A stretch of 49,929 nucleotides of DNA, taken from Anaerolineae bacterium. GTDB taxonomy: Bacteria; Chloroflexota; Anaerolineae; 4572-78; J111. The number at the start of each line of letters is the position of its first letter. The first letter of the stretch is position 1. The stretch covers positions 1 through 49,929 of the forward strand of contig JAFGNV010000020.1 of NCBI GenBank assembly GCA_016926805.1, read 5' to 3'. The notes beneath the pieces are model-generated. The model did not search any database, was not told where the DNA came from, and worked only from the letters and a program-made list of their open reading frames with translations. Shown here one piece after another: positions 18,399-26,358 of this stretch. Made by a program: the position numbers and the translations under genes.

Positions 18399-19109
18399 TT
18401 ATTCGTGATTTGAGATTGTGAAATCAAGCCTGGGAGATTTTGCAGTGAGAATGGCCTGGTGCAGAGGCGGCATCCACAAAGTAGCTATCTCCTCCGACAG
18501 TACATCAATCAAAGCAGGAACGTCCGTAGTTGCGGTATCGTGCAGGCCCTCGCTGACGATGAGTACGCGCTTGGTTTTTGGCCTCACCACCGAACGACGA
18601 CTCTGCCGGAACGTCCAGCGCCGGGCGTGGACGTGATTCGTGGCGTCGACAAAAATAATTTCTTGGGCCGGGGGGATTTCTATCTCACCGCTGAAAGCCA
18701 GGTACTCCTCGACGCCGTTGGCGTGCCGGACTTCCAAATATTTCTCCACCTGATCCAGGTCAAACACTGCCACCGGCAGGGCATAAGCCAGTGACACTGC
18801 GTTACACAAATCCACCAGGGGATGCAGTCGTGGTAACTCGTCCTCCCGCCGGAATCGTCGCAGTAGCGCCTCTGCCGCCGAGCGGTACTGGGTGGGTTTG
18901 AGGCCCATTTGGGCGTAGGCCCGCCGCCAGGCTGAAACCTCGGCCAGGTGGGACTCTGTCCCCTGGCTTAATCGCTGACGGGCACGGTGAAGATGGGGTT
19001 GCAGTCGTTCTTCAACCTCAACTTGGGGCCGGATGCCATCTGCAATTAACAAACTTGCAGCCAGTTGGGGAAATTCTTGCCAGATTTTGGGGGAATGACA
19101 GAAGTGCAT
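18399..19109 (-). CDS. B3/B4 (phenylalanyl-tRNA synthetase beta-like) domain protein
   Basis: 236 residues from ATG 19109, seven bases after AAGGA; the upstream extension to 19175 lacks a ribosome site. The stretches VSAWRRAYAQMGLKPTQYRSA, LLRRF, LHPLVDLCNAVSLAYALPVA and EIIFVDATNHVHARRW are typical of the B3/B4 fold. In PheRS this module takes part in editing; free-standing versions are common, and their role (possible trans-editing of mischarged tRNA or binding of an amino acid) is not settled. Single gene on the minus strand between two plus-strand methyltransferases. Confidence 0.85.
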   Translation of the reverse strand: MHFCHSPKIWQEFPQLAASLLIADGIRPQVEVEERLQPHLHRARQRLSQGTESHLAEVSAWRRAYAQMGLKPTQYRSAAEALLRRFRREDELPRLHPLVDLCNAVSLAYALPVAVFDLDQVEKYLEVRHANGVEEYLAFSGEIEIPPAQEIIFVDATNHVHARRWTFRQSRRSVVRPKTKRVLIVSEGLHDTATTDVPALIDVLSEEIATLWMPPLHQAILTAKSPRLDFTISNHE

Positions 19110-19300
19110 AGTGCCGTCCTTGTTGAAAAAATGATGGCCTATGATACGACGAACATGAACTTTGCGCAATCTCACATGCGAGCAAAATTATGTTGATTGG
19201 ACTCCTTTATTCCTTGAGAATTGGCTCTACTAAAAAGCAAATGAGTGTTTTATAATCAGGCCAATTATGTCCAATTTTGGGCTAAAAAATGGAGGAATGA

Positions 19301-20023
19301 ATGGAGTTTATCAATGCTTATGAGGATACCCGGCGGGCAGAAGCCTATGCTAAGTTGGAGTTTCCTGGCACATATTATTTGGCTTATCGAGATTTGCCCG
19401 ACATCATACTTAGACACGTCAAGGGAAGAAAGGCCATAGATTTTGGATGTGGCACGGGGCGGTCTAGCAGATTTCTGCAAGGGCTCGGATTTAATGTCAC
19501 CGGCGTTGATGTAGCCGCGGATATGATAAAACTGGCGCAAACCAGAGACCCCAACGGAGCATATTGTCTTGTTGAGGATGGCAACCTGGGCCAATTTCAA
19601 GCTGACGCTTTTGATCTGGTTCTATCTGTATTTACCTTTGATAATATTCCTACAGTGGCAAAAAAAGTTGCGATATTCAGGGAGTTCGGCAGACTTTTGA
19701 AAAGTGAAGGGATAATTGTCAACCTGGTTTCATCGCCTCAAATATATGTCAATGAATGGGCCTCATTTACTACCAAAAATTTTCCAGAAAATAAATACGC
19801 CAGGAGTGGGGAGAAGGTAAAAATAATCATAACCGACATAGAGGACCAACGGCCGGTAGAGGATATTGTTTGGACCGATAAGGCTTATCAGGAGGTCTTT
19901 AAGAGGGCTGGCTTACAAATAGTTGACACGTATAGGCCGCTGGCCAAAGAGAGCGAACCTTATCAATGGGTCAGTGAAACCAGGATTGCCCCCTGGGTTA
20001 TTTATGTATTAAAAAGGGATTGA
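19301..20023 (+). CDS. Class I SAM-dependent methyltransferase
   Basis: 240 residues, with GGAGGAAT just before the ATG. Motif I is AIDFGCGTGRSSRFL; VTGVDVAADMIKLA carries the ribose-binding acidic residue, and FDLVLSVFTFDNI is motif IV. The C-terminal half contains an additional beta region (KVKIIITDIEDQRPVEDIVWT) as in small-molecule methyltransferases of the Methyltransf_25/31 type. Stands alone; TATAAT at 19251-19256 may be its -10 box but no -35 is visible. Substrate not predictable. Confidence 0.87.
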   Translation: MEFINAYEDTRRAEAYAKLEFPGTYYLAYRDLPDIILRHVKGRKAIDFGCGTGRSSRFLQGLGFNVTGVDVAADMIKLAQTRDPNGAYCLVEDGNLGQFQADAFDLVLSVFTFDNIPTVAKKVAIFREFGRLLKSEGIIVNLVSSPQIYVNEWASFTTKNFPENKYARSGEKVKIIITDIEDQRPVEDIVWTDKAYQEVFKRAGLQIVDTYRPLAKESEPYQWVSETRIAPWVIYVLKRD

Positions 20024-20039
20024 AAAAACCTCTTGTCAT

Positions 20040-21080
20040 TTATACCGGCCTGGCAATGACAATCACCCGGTGGGTATTGTTGTTGTATGGCCAGCAGGTC
20101 ACCAAGGTCAGGCGCTCTTCATTAAAAGGGCCAATCCACCTGGCGTTGGCCCGGCGGACAGATTCCGGTTCGCCTTTGTCCTTCACAATGAATTTATCGT
20201 TAACCGCGTAATCATACCGTTGATCACCGACGTAAAGGCTAACCACGTCACCCACTTCCAAATCGACAATGTACCGGAAAACCTCGCCTTTGATGTTGTG
20301 ATGGCCAGAGAGCACAATGTTCCCCCCCTGCCCCGGCAACGCCGAGTTTTCATGCCAGCCAGCCGCATAATCCACCACCACCCAAACGTTGGTGGCTACT
20401 CCGTCTTGAACCACTTCTTGCCACCCTGTCTCGACAACCGGCGCATCCAGGCTGATGCTCTCGGCCACAATCCGGGTGGGCGGTGATGTAATCACATCGG
20501 CGCCTGGACTTTCGAATTCTATTTGGGTTGAAGCGTCATCTTCCACTACTACCAGCGGATTGTCGGCCAAGGAAGGAATTGCGGCTTCAGTTGTTTGGTC
20601 TGCGCTGAGGAGCGTTTCCTCGGTAAACTTATCTTCTGCGAGCGCTATTTCTTCCGGCGGGAGGGGAGGCGTTCCCATCGCCATCTCAGGTGGAATAATG
20701 TTCTCATTTTCAGGAGGAGTTGCCAGAGCAGCGCTGAAAGCCTGGGCGGTTGTAGGTGCAGAGGTCGGTGTATCAGGAGGTACGGCCACGGTGGCCTCAA
20801 CATTTACCGGCTGTGAAATCGCAGCCGGTTCAACTTTGGCCGGACTCGGCGGCACCGTTGGAGGGGCAATATCTTCAATAACCGGGGCTTCGATAATACG
20901 AGCCGGGGGATTGGCTAATTCTGCCTGCTGCCGGAAAAATGTCCAGCCGCCCCAGGCCATAATGGCCAAGCCGCTGATAATCAACACCAGGCCAGTAACC
21001 TGCCACACTTTGGCTTGAATCGAACGCAGGGGATGTAACTCTGGTGGTTTGGGAAATTGGGTTGATGGGTTTTCACTCAC
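20040..21080 (-). CDS. Sortase-family transpeptidase with long Pro/Ala-rich stalk
   Basis: 346 residues. One membrane segment at about 27-50 (VTGLVLIISGLAIMAWGGW), then about 160 residues low in complexity and rich in Pro, Ala, Thr and Glu, then a sortase domain (about 205-346). Catalytic triad motifs are visible: His in LSGHHN, Cys in TLVTCWP and Arg in NTHRVIV. Sortases cut a C-terminal sorting signal outside the membrane and join the protein to an amine. The arrangement resembles class D/E-like single-membrane-pass sortases of Chloroflexota. No LPxTG-like substrate is encoded next to it. Confidence 0.9.
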   Translation of the reverse strand: MSENPSTQFPKPPELHPLRSIQAKVWQVTGLVLIISGLAIMAWGGWTFFRQQAELANPPARIIEAPVIEDIAPPTVPPSPAKVEPAAISQPVNVEATVAVPPDTPTSAPTTAQAFSAALATPPENENIIPPEMAMGTPPLPPEEIALAEDKFTEETLLSADQTTEAAIPSLADNPLVVVEDDASTQIEFESPGADVITSPPTRIVAESISLDAPVVETGWQEVVQDGVATNVWVVVDYAAGWHENSALPGQGGNIVLSGHHNIKGEVFRYIVDLEVGDVVSLYVGDQRYDYAVNDKFIVKDKGEPESVRRANARWIGPFNEERLTLVTCWPYNNNTHRVIVIARPV

Positions 21081-21090
21081 GGTTGCTGCC

Positions 21091-21227
21091 TCAGACTTGG
21101 TCTGACGGTATGGTATCTTCCCCTGTAGATTCTGTCAAAATTTTAGGACGCATTGCGCCGCAGGCCGGGGGGTTTGGGGGGTGTCCCCCCAAACCCCCCC
21201 TGGTCTGCCCAAAATTTGGGACAGACC
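21091..21227. repeat. Cluster of hairpins with perfect G-tract/C-tract palindrome
   Basis: Three palindromes: TCAGAC-ttg-GTCTGA (21091-21105); a perfect 15-bp stem of G6-T3-G6 facing C6-A3-C6 around a TGT loop (21167-21199); and a near-palindrome GGTCTGcCCCAAA / TTTGGGaCAGACC (21202-21227). An imperfect outer repeat of the last motif occurs at 21131-21147. It occupies the gap between the divergent sortase and DUF2723 genes. No protein-coding potential. Confidence 0.75.
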
Positions 21228-21343
21228 CTAAAATGAATCGCCAATTGACAAAGGATTGCCTCTTTGATATAGTAGCTTTTCTTGAATGGTAGAAGCAGGT
21301 CCCGGGCCTGTCTCTGCCGGAAAGCGTAAAATTCTCTACCCTG

Positions 21344-23362
21344 TTGTCAGTGAGTTTTTTTACCGTGACTAACAGCGCGTCAAGAACAGCCGTTTGGGGT
21401 GGCGCTTTATTGCTGATTATCGCCGCTCTCTACCTGTTCACCCTCGATAACGGCCTGCGTCCGGATGAATTGACCGGGGGCGACCTGATTACCCACCAAT
21501 ACGCCCAGGTTGAAGCCCGCCCCGGTAACGCCCCTGGCTATCCACTCTATACCATAGGCGGCTGGCTGTGGTTTCGCCTGGGGCGAACTTTGTTTGGTTG
21601 GGGGCTAAACCCCATCCAAATCCTGTCACTCTACTCGACTCTGTGGGCGCTGGCCGCATTATGGGTGTTGTATCTGATTCTGCATCAGGTAAGCAATCGG
21701 CAGAGGCCCGTGGCCCTGTTGCTGACCGCTTTTTACGCCGTTACCTATTTTTTCTGGTATTACAGTGTCACCACCGAACAATACACCAGCGCGGTTTTGC
21801 AAACCCTCCTCGTCATCTGGCTGGCGTTAAAATGGGACGAGTCGCCCCGTGATTCTCTTTTGCTCTGGCTGGCCTTTATCTGCGGCACAATGCTGGCCAA
21901 TATGGTCACCACCTTGTTCATTTTGCCGCCATTGGTTTGGTTCATTTTTTCCCGTCGAGTTTCGCCAGACGACCGGGAGTTCCTGTGGTACCACTACCTC
22001 AAAAAACCGAAATTCATTTTGTTGGCCGTTGGTTTGACCTGTCTGCCGTTATTCAGTTACGCCTACGTTTACCTTCGTGGGGTGTTGCACCCGGAATGGC
22101 GCGGCGAAGGCCAGTGGCCAAATGCGTGGACCTGGTTTGTCCAATTCTTGACCATTCGGCAGGGGCGTGATGAGTTAGCCCCCGGTCTGACCCTGCAAAA
22201 TTTTTTTACCGGCGAATTTCCATCGTTGCTGTGGCAGGAATTAACCGGGCTTGTTTTCTGGATTGGCCTCGTTGGCCTGGCTTTTTTGGGACGACGACGG
22301 GCGATTTTTTTGTACAGCACGCTGGTTATTTACTTTGTCTTTTCCTGGAGCTACCGCTTTGGCAACTGGTTTCAGGTGATTATCCCGGCTTACCCGATTT
22401 TTATTATCGGCTTTGCGGCGGGGATTACCAGAATTGGCGAATGGGCAAATTACAAATCACAATTCGTCCTTCATCCCTTCAGCTTCGTTCAGGGCAAGCC
22501 TTCGTTCCTTCGGCTTCAGTCGTTTCGCTTCCTTCGCCCGGGGCAGGCCTTCATCTTACTTCTTTTGATCGGCTTGCTGGTTTATCGATTCACTACCAAT
22601 TTGCCTCGGGCCAACCAGCACAACTTACCCGCCGACACAGGGTTGGACCCCGGCTGGGCGATTCTGGCCGATAATCCGGTGACTCCGGCAATTATTTCTG
22701 GCGATTTTGCCGAGCGGGTGGCCCTGCAATATTTGACCACGGTGTGGGGGGCCGCGGCCAACCTCTATCCCACCGTGGCGGGTGATTTCAGCCCGCCGCC
22801 GGGAGTCGACAATACTGAGTTGGCGGTTTATATCAGTCGGCGGGCGGCGGCCATGGGGTCTGATGCAATTCTGGGCAGGTATCCGCAGGCCGCCGGAGAG
22901 CAGTTGATTGCCTTGTGGCCGGCTCCTCGTACCGATCTACCAGCCGGAGTTGCACCACTTGAGATTGACCTGGGAGAGCAATTAAGACTGGTCGGTTGGG
23001 AACAGATAGACATCAACGACTCCTTGCCCGCCGGAGTTGATCCCCTGCGGCAACGGTCCAACTGGCAGCTTGCCCTTTACTGGCAAACCCGGGAGAAATT
23101 GAGCGTAGATTACACCATTTCGGTGCGCCCGTTAGTGGGGGGACAGGTTATCAGCCGGGGCGGAGAAAACATCATTCAAGACCACCCGCCGGTGTGGGGT
23201 ATCTACCCAACCAGCCGGTGGGTGGCGGGTGAAATTGTGCGTGATGTTTATGCGTTTTCGTTGCCGGAAGGGTCAATTCCTGAAGCCGCCCAGATTGTGG
23301 TCTACTGGGCCACCGGAACCGGGTTTAAAAACCTGGCCGATACGGTTATCTATTTGGAGTGA
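21344..23362 (+). CDS. DUF2723-type multi-pass membrane glycosyltransferase-like protein
   Basis: 672 residues, start uncertain (TTG 21344; GTG 21350 is possible, and no good ribosome site is seen). Residues about 15-420 have roughly ten hydrophobic segments. The first outside loop (LRPDELTGGDLITHQYAQVEARPGNAPGYPLYTIGG) carries acidic residues as in the GT-C fold protein mannosyltransferase-like DUF2723 family. A soluble C-terminal domain (about 430-672) probably faces outside. It would use a polyprenyl-phosphate sugar donor, which the GT2 gene in this window could supply. Between two membrane segments, codons from 22480 to 22555 derive from an inserted repeat. The 3' end overlaps the convergent zinc-ribbon gene by 17 bases. 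Confidence 0.8.
   Translation: MSVSFFTVTNSASRTAVWGGALLLIIAALYLFTLDNGLRPDELTGGDLITHQYAQVEARPGNAPGYPLYTIGGWLWFRLGRTLFGWGLNPIQILSLYSTLWALAALWVLYLILHQVSNRQRPVALLLTAFYAVTYFFWYYSVTTEQYTSAVLQTLLVIWLALKWDESPRDSLLLWLAFICGTMLANMVTTLFILPPLVWFIFSRRVSPDDREFLWYHYLKKPKFILLAVGLTCLPLFSYAYVYLRGVLHPEWRGEGQWPNAWTWFVQFLTIRQGRDELAPGLTLQNFFTGEFPSLLWQELTGLVFWIGLVGLAFLGRRRAIFLYSTLVIYFVFSWSYRFGNWFQVIIPAYPIFIIGFAAGITRIGEWANYKSQFVLHPFSFVQGKPSFLRLQSFRFLRPGQAFILLLLIGLLVYRFTTNLPRANQHNLPADTGLDPGWAILADNPVTPAIISGDFAERVALQYLTTVWGAAANLYPTVAGDFSPPPGVDNTELAVYISRRAAAMGSDAILGRYPQAAGEQLIALWPAPRTDLPAGVAPLEIDLGEQLRLVGWEQIDINDSLPAGVDPLRQRSNWQLALYWQTREKLSVDYTISVRPLVGGQVISRGGENIIQDHPPVWGIYPTSRWVAGEIVRDVYAFSLPEGSIPEAAQIVVYWATGTGFKNLADTVIYLE
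22480..22555. repeat. In-frame repeat insertion within the DUF2723 gene
   Basis: The tract contains two related motifs, CTTCGTTCAGGGCAAGCC and CTTCGCCCGGGGCAGGCC, separated by TTCG-rich sequence. This resembles the dispersed repeats usually seen between genes. It is read in frame as a basic, Phe-rich loop of about 25 residues between two membrane helices, with no stop. Confidence 0.6.
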
Positions 23363-23717
23363 CCGGCGTCCGCTCGAATGAATGGCAGCGAGGGCAGGGC
23401 GTATCGGCCTCGAGATAATTGGCCTCGTGACGCATCGCTTTGATGACCCTGGAAATCCGATCAGCCAAAGGCGTCTTGGCGATGGCGCCTTTGGCGTAAC
23501 GAATATACTCGGCTTCGGCGATTCCAAAGGGAACTTCATGGCCCATTGCAGCATAAGTGGTTTGAGCGCGAAGTCGAATTTCGTCGCTATCTAAACCTTC
23601 CCAATCTGGGTCAATTTCATAATTACACGCGGCACAGGTATATTTGGGCAGCATGGCCAGATTCCAGAGGGTATCAATGGGGTTTGTCTCCCAATCGAGC
23701 AACAGATTGTGTTCCAT
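23346..23717 (-). CDS. Small protein with two CxxC pairs (zinc-ribbon-like)
   Basis: 123 residues from ATG 23717, six bases after GAGGAG; an upstream in-frame codon at 23729 lies inside the preceding gene. Cysteine pairs occur at CAAC (about 28-31) and CPRC (about 109-112), likely one metal site bracketing a helical region (GHEVPFGIAEAEYIRYAKGAIAKTPLADRISR). I do not recognise the family. The start is 8 bases after the stop of the solute-binding lipoprotein gene, so they are co-transcribed. Function unknown. Confidence 0.75.
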   Translation of the reverse strand: MEHNLLLDWETNPIDTLWNLAMLPKYTCAACNYEIDPDWEGLDSDEIRLRAQTTYAAMGHEVPFGIAEAEYIRYAKGAIAKTPLADRISRVIKAMRHEANYLEADTPCPRCHSFERTPVTPNR

Positions 23718-23725
23718 ACTTCTCC

Positions 23726-25135
23726 TCAATTTTCCACGTTGTTTTGCATCATCTCGGCGGCTTCTTGGGGCGTTAGTTCGCCGTCGATGACACCTCGCAG
23801 TGGTTCGCGCATCGCGTTGAGTAATTCTTCAACATTGATGCCGGGGGGCACGGTTCGACCGGCCTGCATTTGGCTGCTACTGATGCGCAGGGCGGAGTCA
23901 TTCACAATTAACACGTCGTCAAGGGCCTGGAGACGGGTGGGTAACAGGCCAAATTGAACCGTTTGTTGTAATTGTTTCTCTGGCTGCGTAATATACTCCA
24001 AAAAGGCCGCAGACGCCAATGCCCGGTCGCCGGTTGCTTTCCGGCTGACCACCCAGTAGCGGGCCAGCACCAGTGGGGCCGCCGGTTGACTCTTTTCGGC
24101 TTCACCCACATTGGGTAGCAGGGCTACCCCCCAATTGAGTTTGTCGGCCCGGGCCAATTCGGCCATGGCCCATTCGCCGTCGATCATCATGGCAATATCG
24201 CCATTTAGAAAACGATGGCGGACCTCCTCATAAGTGGCCACAGGCGCAATCCCGGTGAGCCGGCCTTGCCAGCTCAAGTAGAGGGTGATGGCCGATTCCA
24301 TGGCGGGCGTGTTAAGAGTTGGCTGGCCGTTTTCGTCGGTGAGCCAGCCGCCGTAAGGAGCCAGCCAGGGCACTACCCAGAGAGGATCGTAGCTGTTGAC
24401 GGCCAATCCCCAGCGTGGACCCTTATTGTTTGCCTGGTTGTTTTTGGTGAGTTCCTGAGCCAGACTGATTAATCCGTCGGTAGTGGTTGGCGGCGTGTCG
24501 ACCAAATCACGGTTGTAAAAAAGTAACAGGTGGAATCCGGCCGTGTCGGGTAAGCCCCACAAGCTGCCGTTTCGAGTGGCCCCCAGAAGTGGCACTCGGG
24601 CAAAGTCTTTGGTGAAACTGGCCGGGAAAAAGTCCGACATCGGCGCGATTTGTTCGGTGGCCCACAAATTGCCCAGCAGCACTGGCGATACCAGGGCCAG
24701 GTCGAATTCCAGTTCTCCGGCGATCAGGGAAGACGTAAAATTTTCCGGGCTGGCGTAATGCTGTTGCGTAACGGCGTATGGGGGGAATTCGTTCTGAAAG
24801 GACTCGATATGGTTGGCCAGGCCTTGGGCCTGTGCTTCCGGCAAATTCTCCCAGATGGTAATGTTTATTTGGGGAGCGGTGAGGGCAGGAGTATCCGGGA
24901 TGGATGTTGGGGGCGTAAGGGGCGGCGTCTTTTCTGGAGGGACGGCGGTTTCAAATTGAACCGAGATAACGGTTGGTGTGGGCCAGGGAGTCGGTGATGG
25001 CGGCGGGGTTGGCGGCGGGGTTGGCGGCGTACAGGCTACCAATAGAACCAGTAAACCGGCTAACATGCCGGTCAATGTTGGGCACAGTTGGCCAGGTGAT
25101 TTAATCAGGTTGTATTGGGCATTGGGCCGAACCAT
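23726..25135 (-). CDS. ABC-type solute-binding lipoprotein (sugar-binding, family 1-like)
   Basis: 469 residues from ATG 25135 (TTG 25171 and ATG 25066 are alternatives). Lipoprotein signal: hydrophobic MLAGLLVLLVAC with a lipobox-type LVAC, followed by a Pro/Thr-rich linker of about 60 residues. The mature part matches extracellular solute-binding proteins for sugars: FDLALVSPVLLGNLW, GLPDTAGFHLLLFYNRDL, the NGDIAMMIDGEWAMAEL signature and TGDRALASAAFLEYIT. It should sit on the outer face of the membrane and deliver a ligand to permeases. No permease or ATPase gene adjoins it, so partners are elsewhere or it acts as a sensor partner. Ligand unknown. Confidence 0.88.
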   Translation of the reverse strand: MVRPNAQYNLIKSPGQLCPTLTGMLAGLLVLLVACTPPTPPPTPPPSPTPWPTPTVISVQFETAVPPEKTPPLTPPTSIPDTPALTAPQINITIWENLPEAQAQGLANHIESFQNEFPPYAVTQQHYASPENFTSSLIAGELEFDLALVSPVLLGNLWATEQIAPMSDFFPASFTKDFARVPLLGATRNGSLWGLPDTAGFHLLLFYNRDLVDTPPTTTDGLISLAQELTKNNQANNKGPRWGLAVNSYDPLWVVPWLAPYGGWLTDENGQPTLNTPAMESAITLYLSWQGRLTGIAPVATYEEVRHRFLNGDIAMMIDGEWAMAELARADKLNWGVALLPNVGEAEKSQPAAPLVLARYWVVSRKATGDRALASAAFLEYITQPEKQLQQTVQFGLLPTRLQALDDVLIVNDSALRISSSQMQAGRTVPPGINVEELLNAMREPLRGVIDGELTPQEAAEMMQNNVEN

Positions 25136-25228
25136 AGCCGCCAGTTTAGCGCAGCAAGAGAAGCGTGTCAAACTGAAAGTGCGAGAAGAGTTTTTGTGGC
25201 GAACATTGACAATAGATCGGTCAAATTT

Positions 25229-26035
25229 TCAGGGTAATTTGTAGAGCGTTTGCCCGTTTGATTCCAAATGTTTGATCTGCCCGTCAGTGATCATACTTTC
25301 CAGCCGATTCAGGGTGTTACTTTCAGGGAGTCCTACCGCATCTGAAATTGTTGCCAGGTCGGCCTGACCTAACCTATCCAACACCTTGATAATGTCTTGC
25401 CGGCGTTCGACTGATTTCTGGTACGTGTCGGGATAAAGCTCCCGCATGCAGTCAGGGCAGAGGCCGTGGCTAAATTCTGCTTCGGAGTGGCGCTCGATGT
25501 AAATTTCGACTTGTTGCCAGTATCCCTTGTCATCACGAATCTTCTTGCAATTGCTGCAAATCGGCAGCAGGCCGCTGAGCGTTTTTACCTGGGCCAGGGC
25601 TTGATCGAGTTTCTGGTTGTGCTCTTGAAGTTCGGCGTTCAGCCGATGCAACTCTTGCAGGTCATCAAAACGAGCCAGCGCCACAATAATCGCTCGTTCG
25701 ACCTGGTTCTTACTCGGCGGTTTGACCAGGTACGCGCCGATCCCGGCCGTACTGGCTTCTTGCAGAAGTTCTGGCGTTTCGTAGGCGGTCAAAACTACCA
25801 CGGGGGTAGGGCAGCACCTTTGGATGTTCCGGGTGGCTTCAAGGCCGTTCATCCGGGGCATTTCGATGTCCATGAGCACGATATCGGGGTGCAGAGATTG
25901 CGTCATTTCAACGGCTTGCGCCCCATCCGTAGCTTTACCAATTACCCGGTACTGCAAATCCTCCAATATTCCCTGGACCATCTCGCCCACCAGAGAATCG
26001 TCTTCGGCAACTAATACGCGTGTCTGTTCTTCCAT
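25229..26035 (-). CDS. Response regulator: REC, coiled coil, Cys-rich motif, winged helix
   Basis: 268 residues. Receiver domain about 5-120 (acidic pair E11-D12-D13, phosphoacceptor D56, T and KPP motif). A short coiled coil (about 125-155) leads to a conserved four-cysteine block, LLPICSNCKKIRDDKGYW with LCPDCMRELYP (about 157-205), frequent in bacterial sensor kinases and regulators and possibly metal-binding. Residues about 210-268 look like a small winged helix (ADLATISDAVGLPESNTLNRLESM). It could therefore bind DNA, unlike the regulators at the start of the window. No adjacent kinase; single gene. Confidence 0.88.
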   Translation of the reverse strand: MEEQTRVLVAEDDSLVGEMVQGILEDLQYRVIGKATDGAQAVEMTQSLHPDIVLMDIEMPRMNGLEATRNIQRCCPTPVVVLTAYETPELLQEASTAGIGAYLVKPPSKNQVERAIIVALARFDDLQELHRLNAELQEHNQKLDQALAQVKTLSGLLPICSNCKKIRDDKGYWQQVEIYIERHSEAEFSHGLCPDCMRELYPDTYQKSVERRQDIIKVLDRLGQADLATISDAVGLPESNTLNRLESMITDGQIKHLESNGQTLYKLP

Positions 26036-26147
26036 CCTGGCCCTCTAAACCTTGTGCCTCCCATTCTATATTTATATATCTTATTGCCCAGGTTGCAAAA
26101 TTTGTCTGGTGTTCAGGGTTGGCTGGTTCTGCTTGTTGTAGCTGTAT

Positions 26148-26176
26148 TTGTGCCCGTACGCTGGATGATGTAAAAT
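26148..26176 (+). promoter_or_regulatory. Candidate mgtE promoter
   Basis: TTGTGC (26148-26153), 17-bp spacer, TAAAAT (26171-26176). It would start a transcript near 26183 with a leader of about 175 bases covering all four stem-loops. Confidence 0.5.
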
Positions 26177-26250
26177 CAGCCGCATTCTAGCCAGTTTTAA
26201 TTTTGACGGAATAAAAATTTGGACGATTCAGGCTCTGTTCCCAGTAGCAA

Positions 26251-26358
26251 GGGGCGTTGGCCCCCACGCTCACGTTGGATGATGACCAACAGAATATAAA
26301 CCCCGGTTGGCAAACTGTGGATGAATTGCCTCCGGGGAATCAAAACCGGAGGTGATTC
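26251..26358 (+). ncRNA. Candidate structured cis-regulatory leader RNA of mgtE
   Basis: Four successive hairpins end at the start codon: GGGGC-gttg-GCCCC (26251-26264); GTTGG-atgatga-CCAAC (26274-26290); a long one closed by CCCCGG (26301-26306) and CCGGGG (26332-26337) with an inner GGCAA/TTGCC pair; and GAATCA (26337-26342) with TGATTC (26353-26358), which holds the Shine-Dalgarno GGAGG in its loop. The last two share base 26337 and could compete. The known Mg2+ M-box consensus is not recognisable. Regulation by metal is inferred from the downstream gene. Confidence 0.5.

Larger units (their letters stand above)
26036..26358. other. Intergenic region between response regulator and mgtE
   Basis: 323 bases without a gene. 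It contains a candidate plus-strand promoter and four consecutive stem-loops leading to the mgtE start, both listed separately. For the divergent response regulator no convincing promoter boxes are seen. Confidence 0.7.

Noticed and set aside
21044..21292. Open frame of 82 residues in the sortase/DUF2723 gap
   Set aside because: It runs through the palindromes and over the sortase start; no ribosome site and no conserved features.
26148..26358. M-box or Mn2+ (yybP-ykoY) riboswitch before mgtE
   Set aside because: A short resemblance (CAGTAGC) exists, but the required consensus stems and loops of either class are not recognisable by eye; kept as an unclassified leader.
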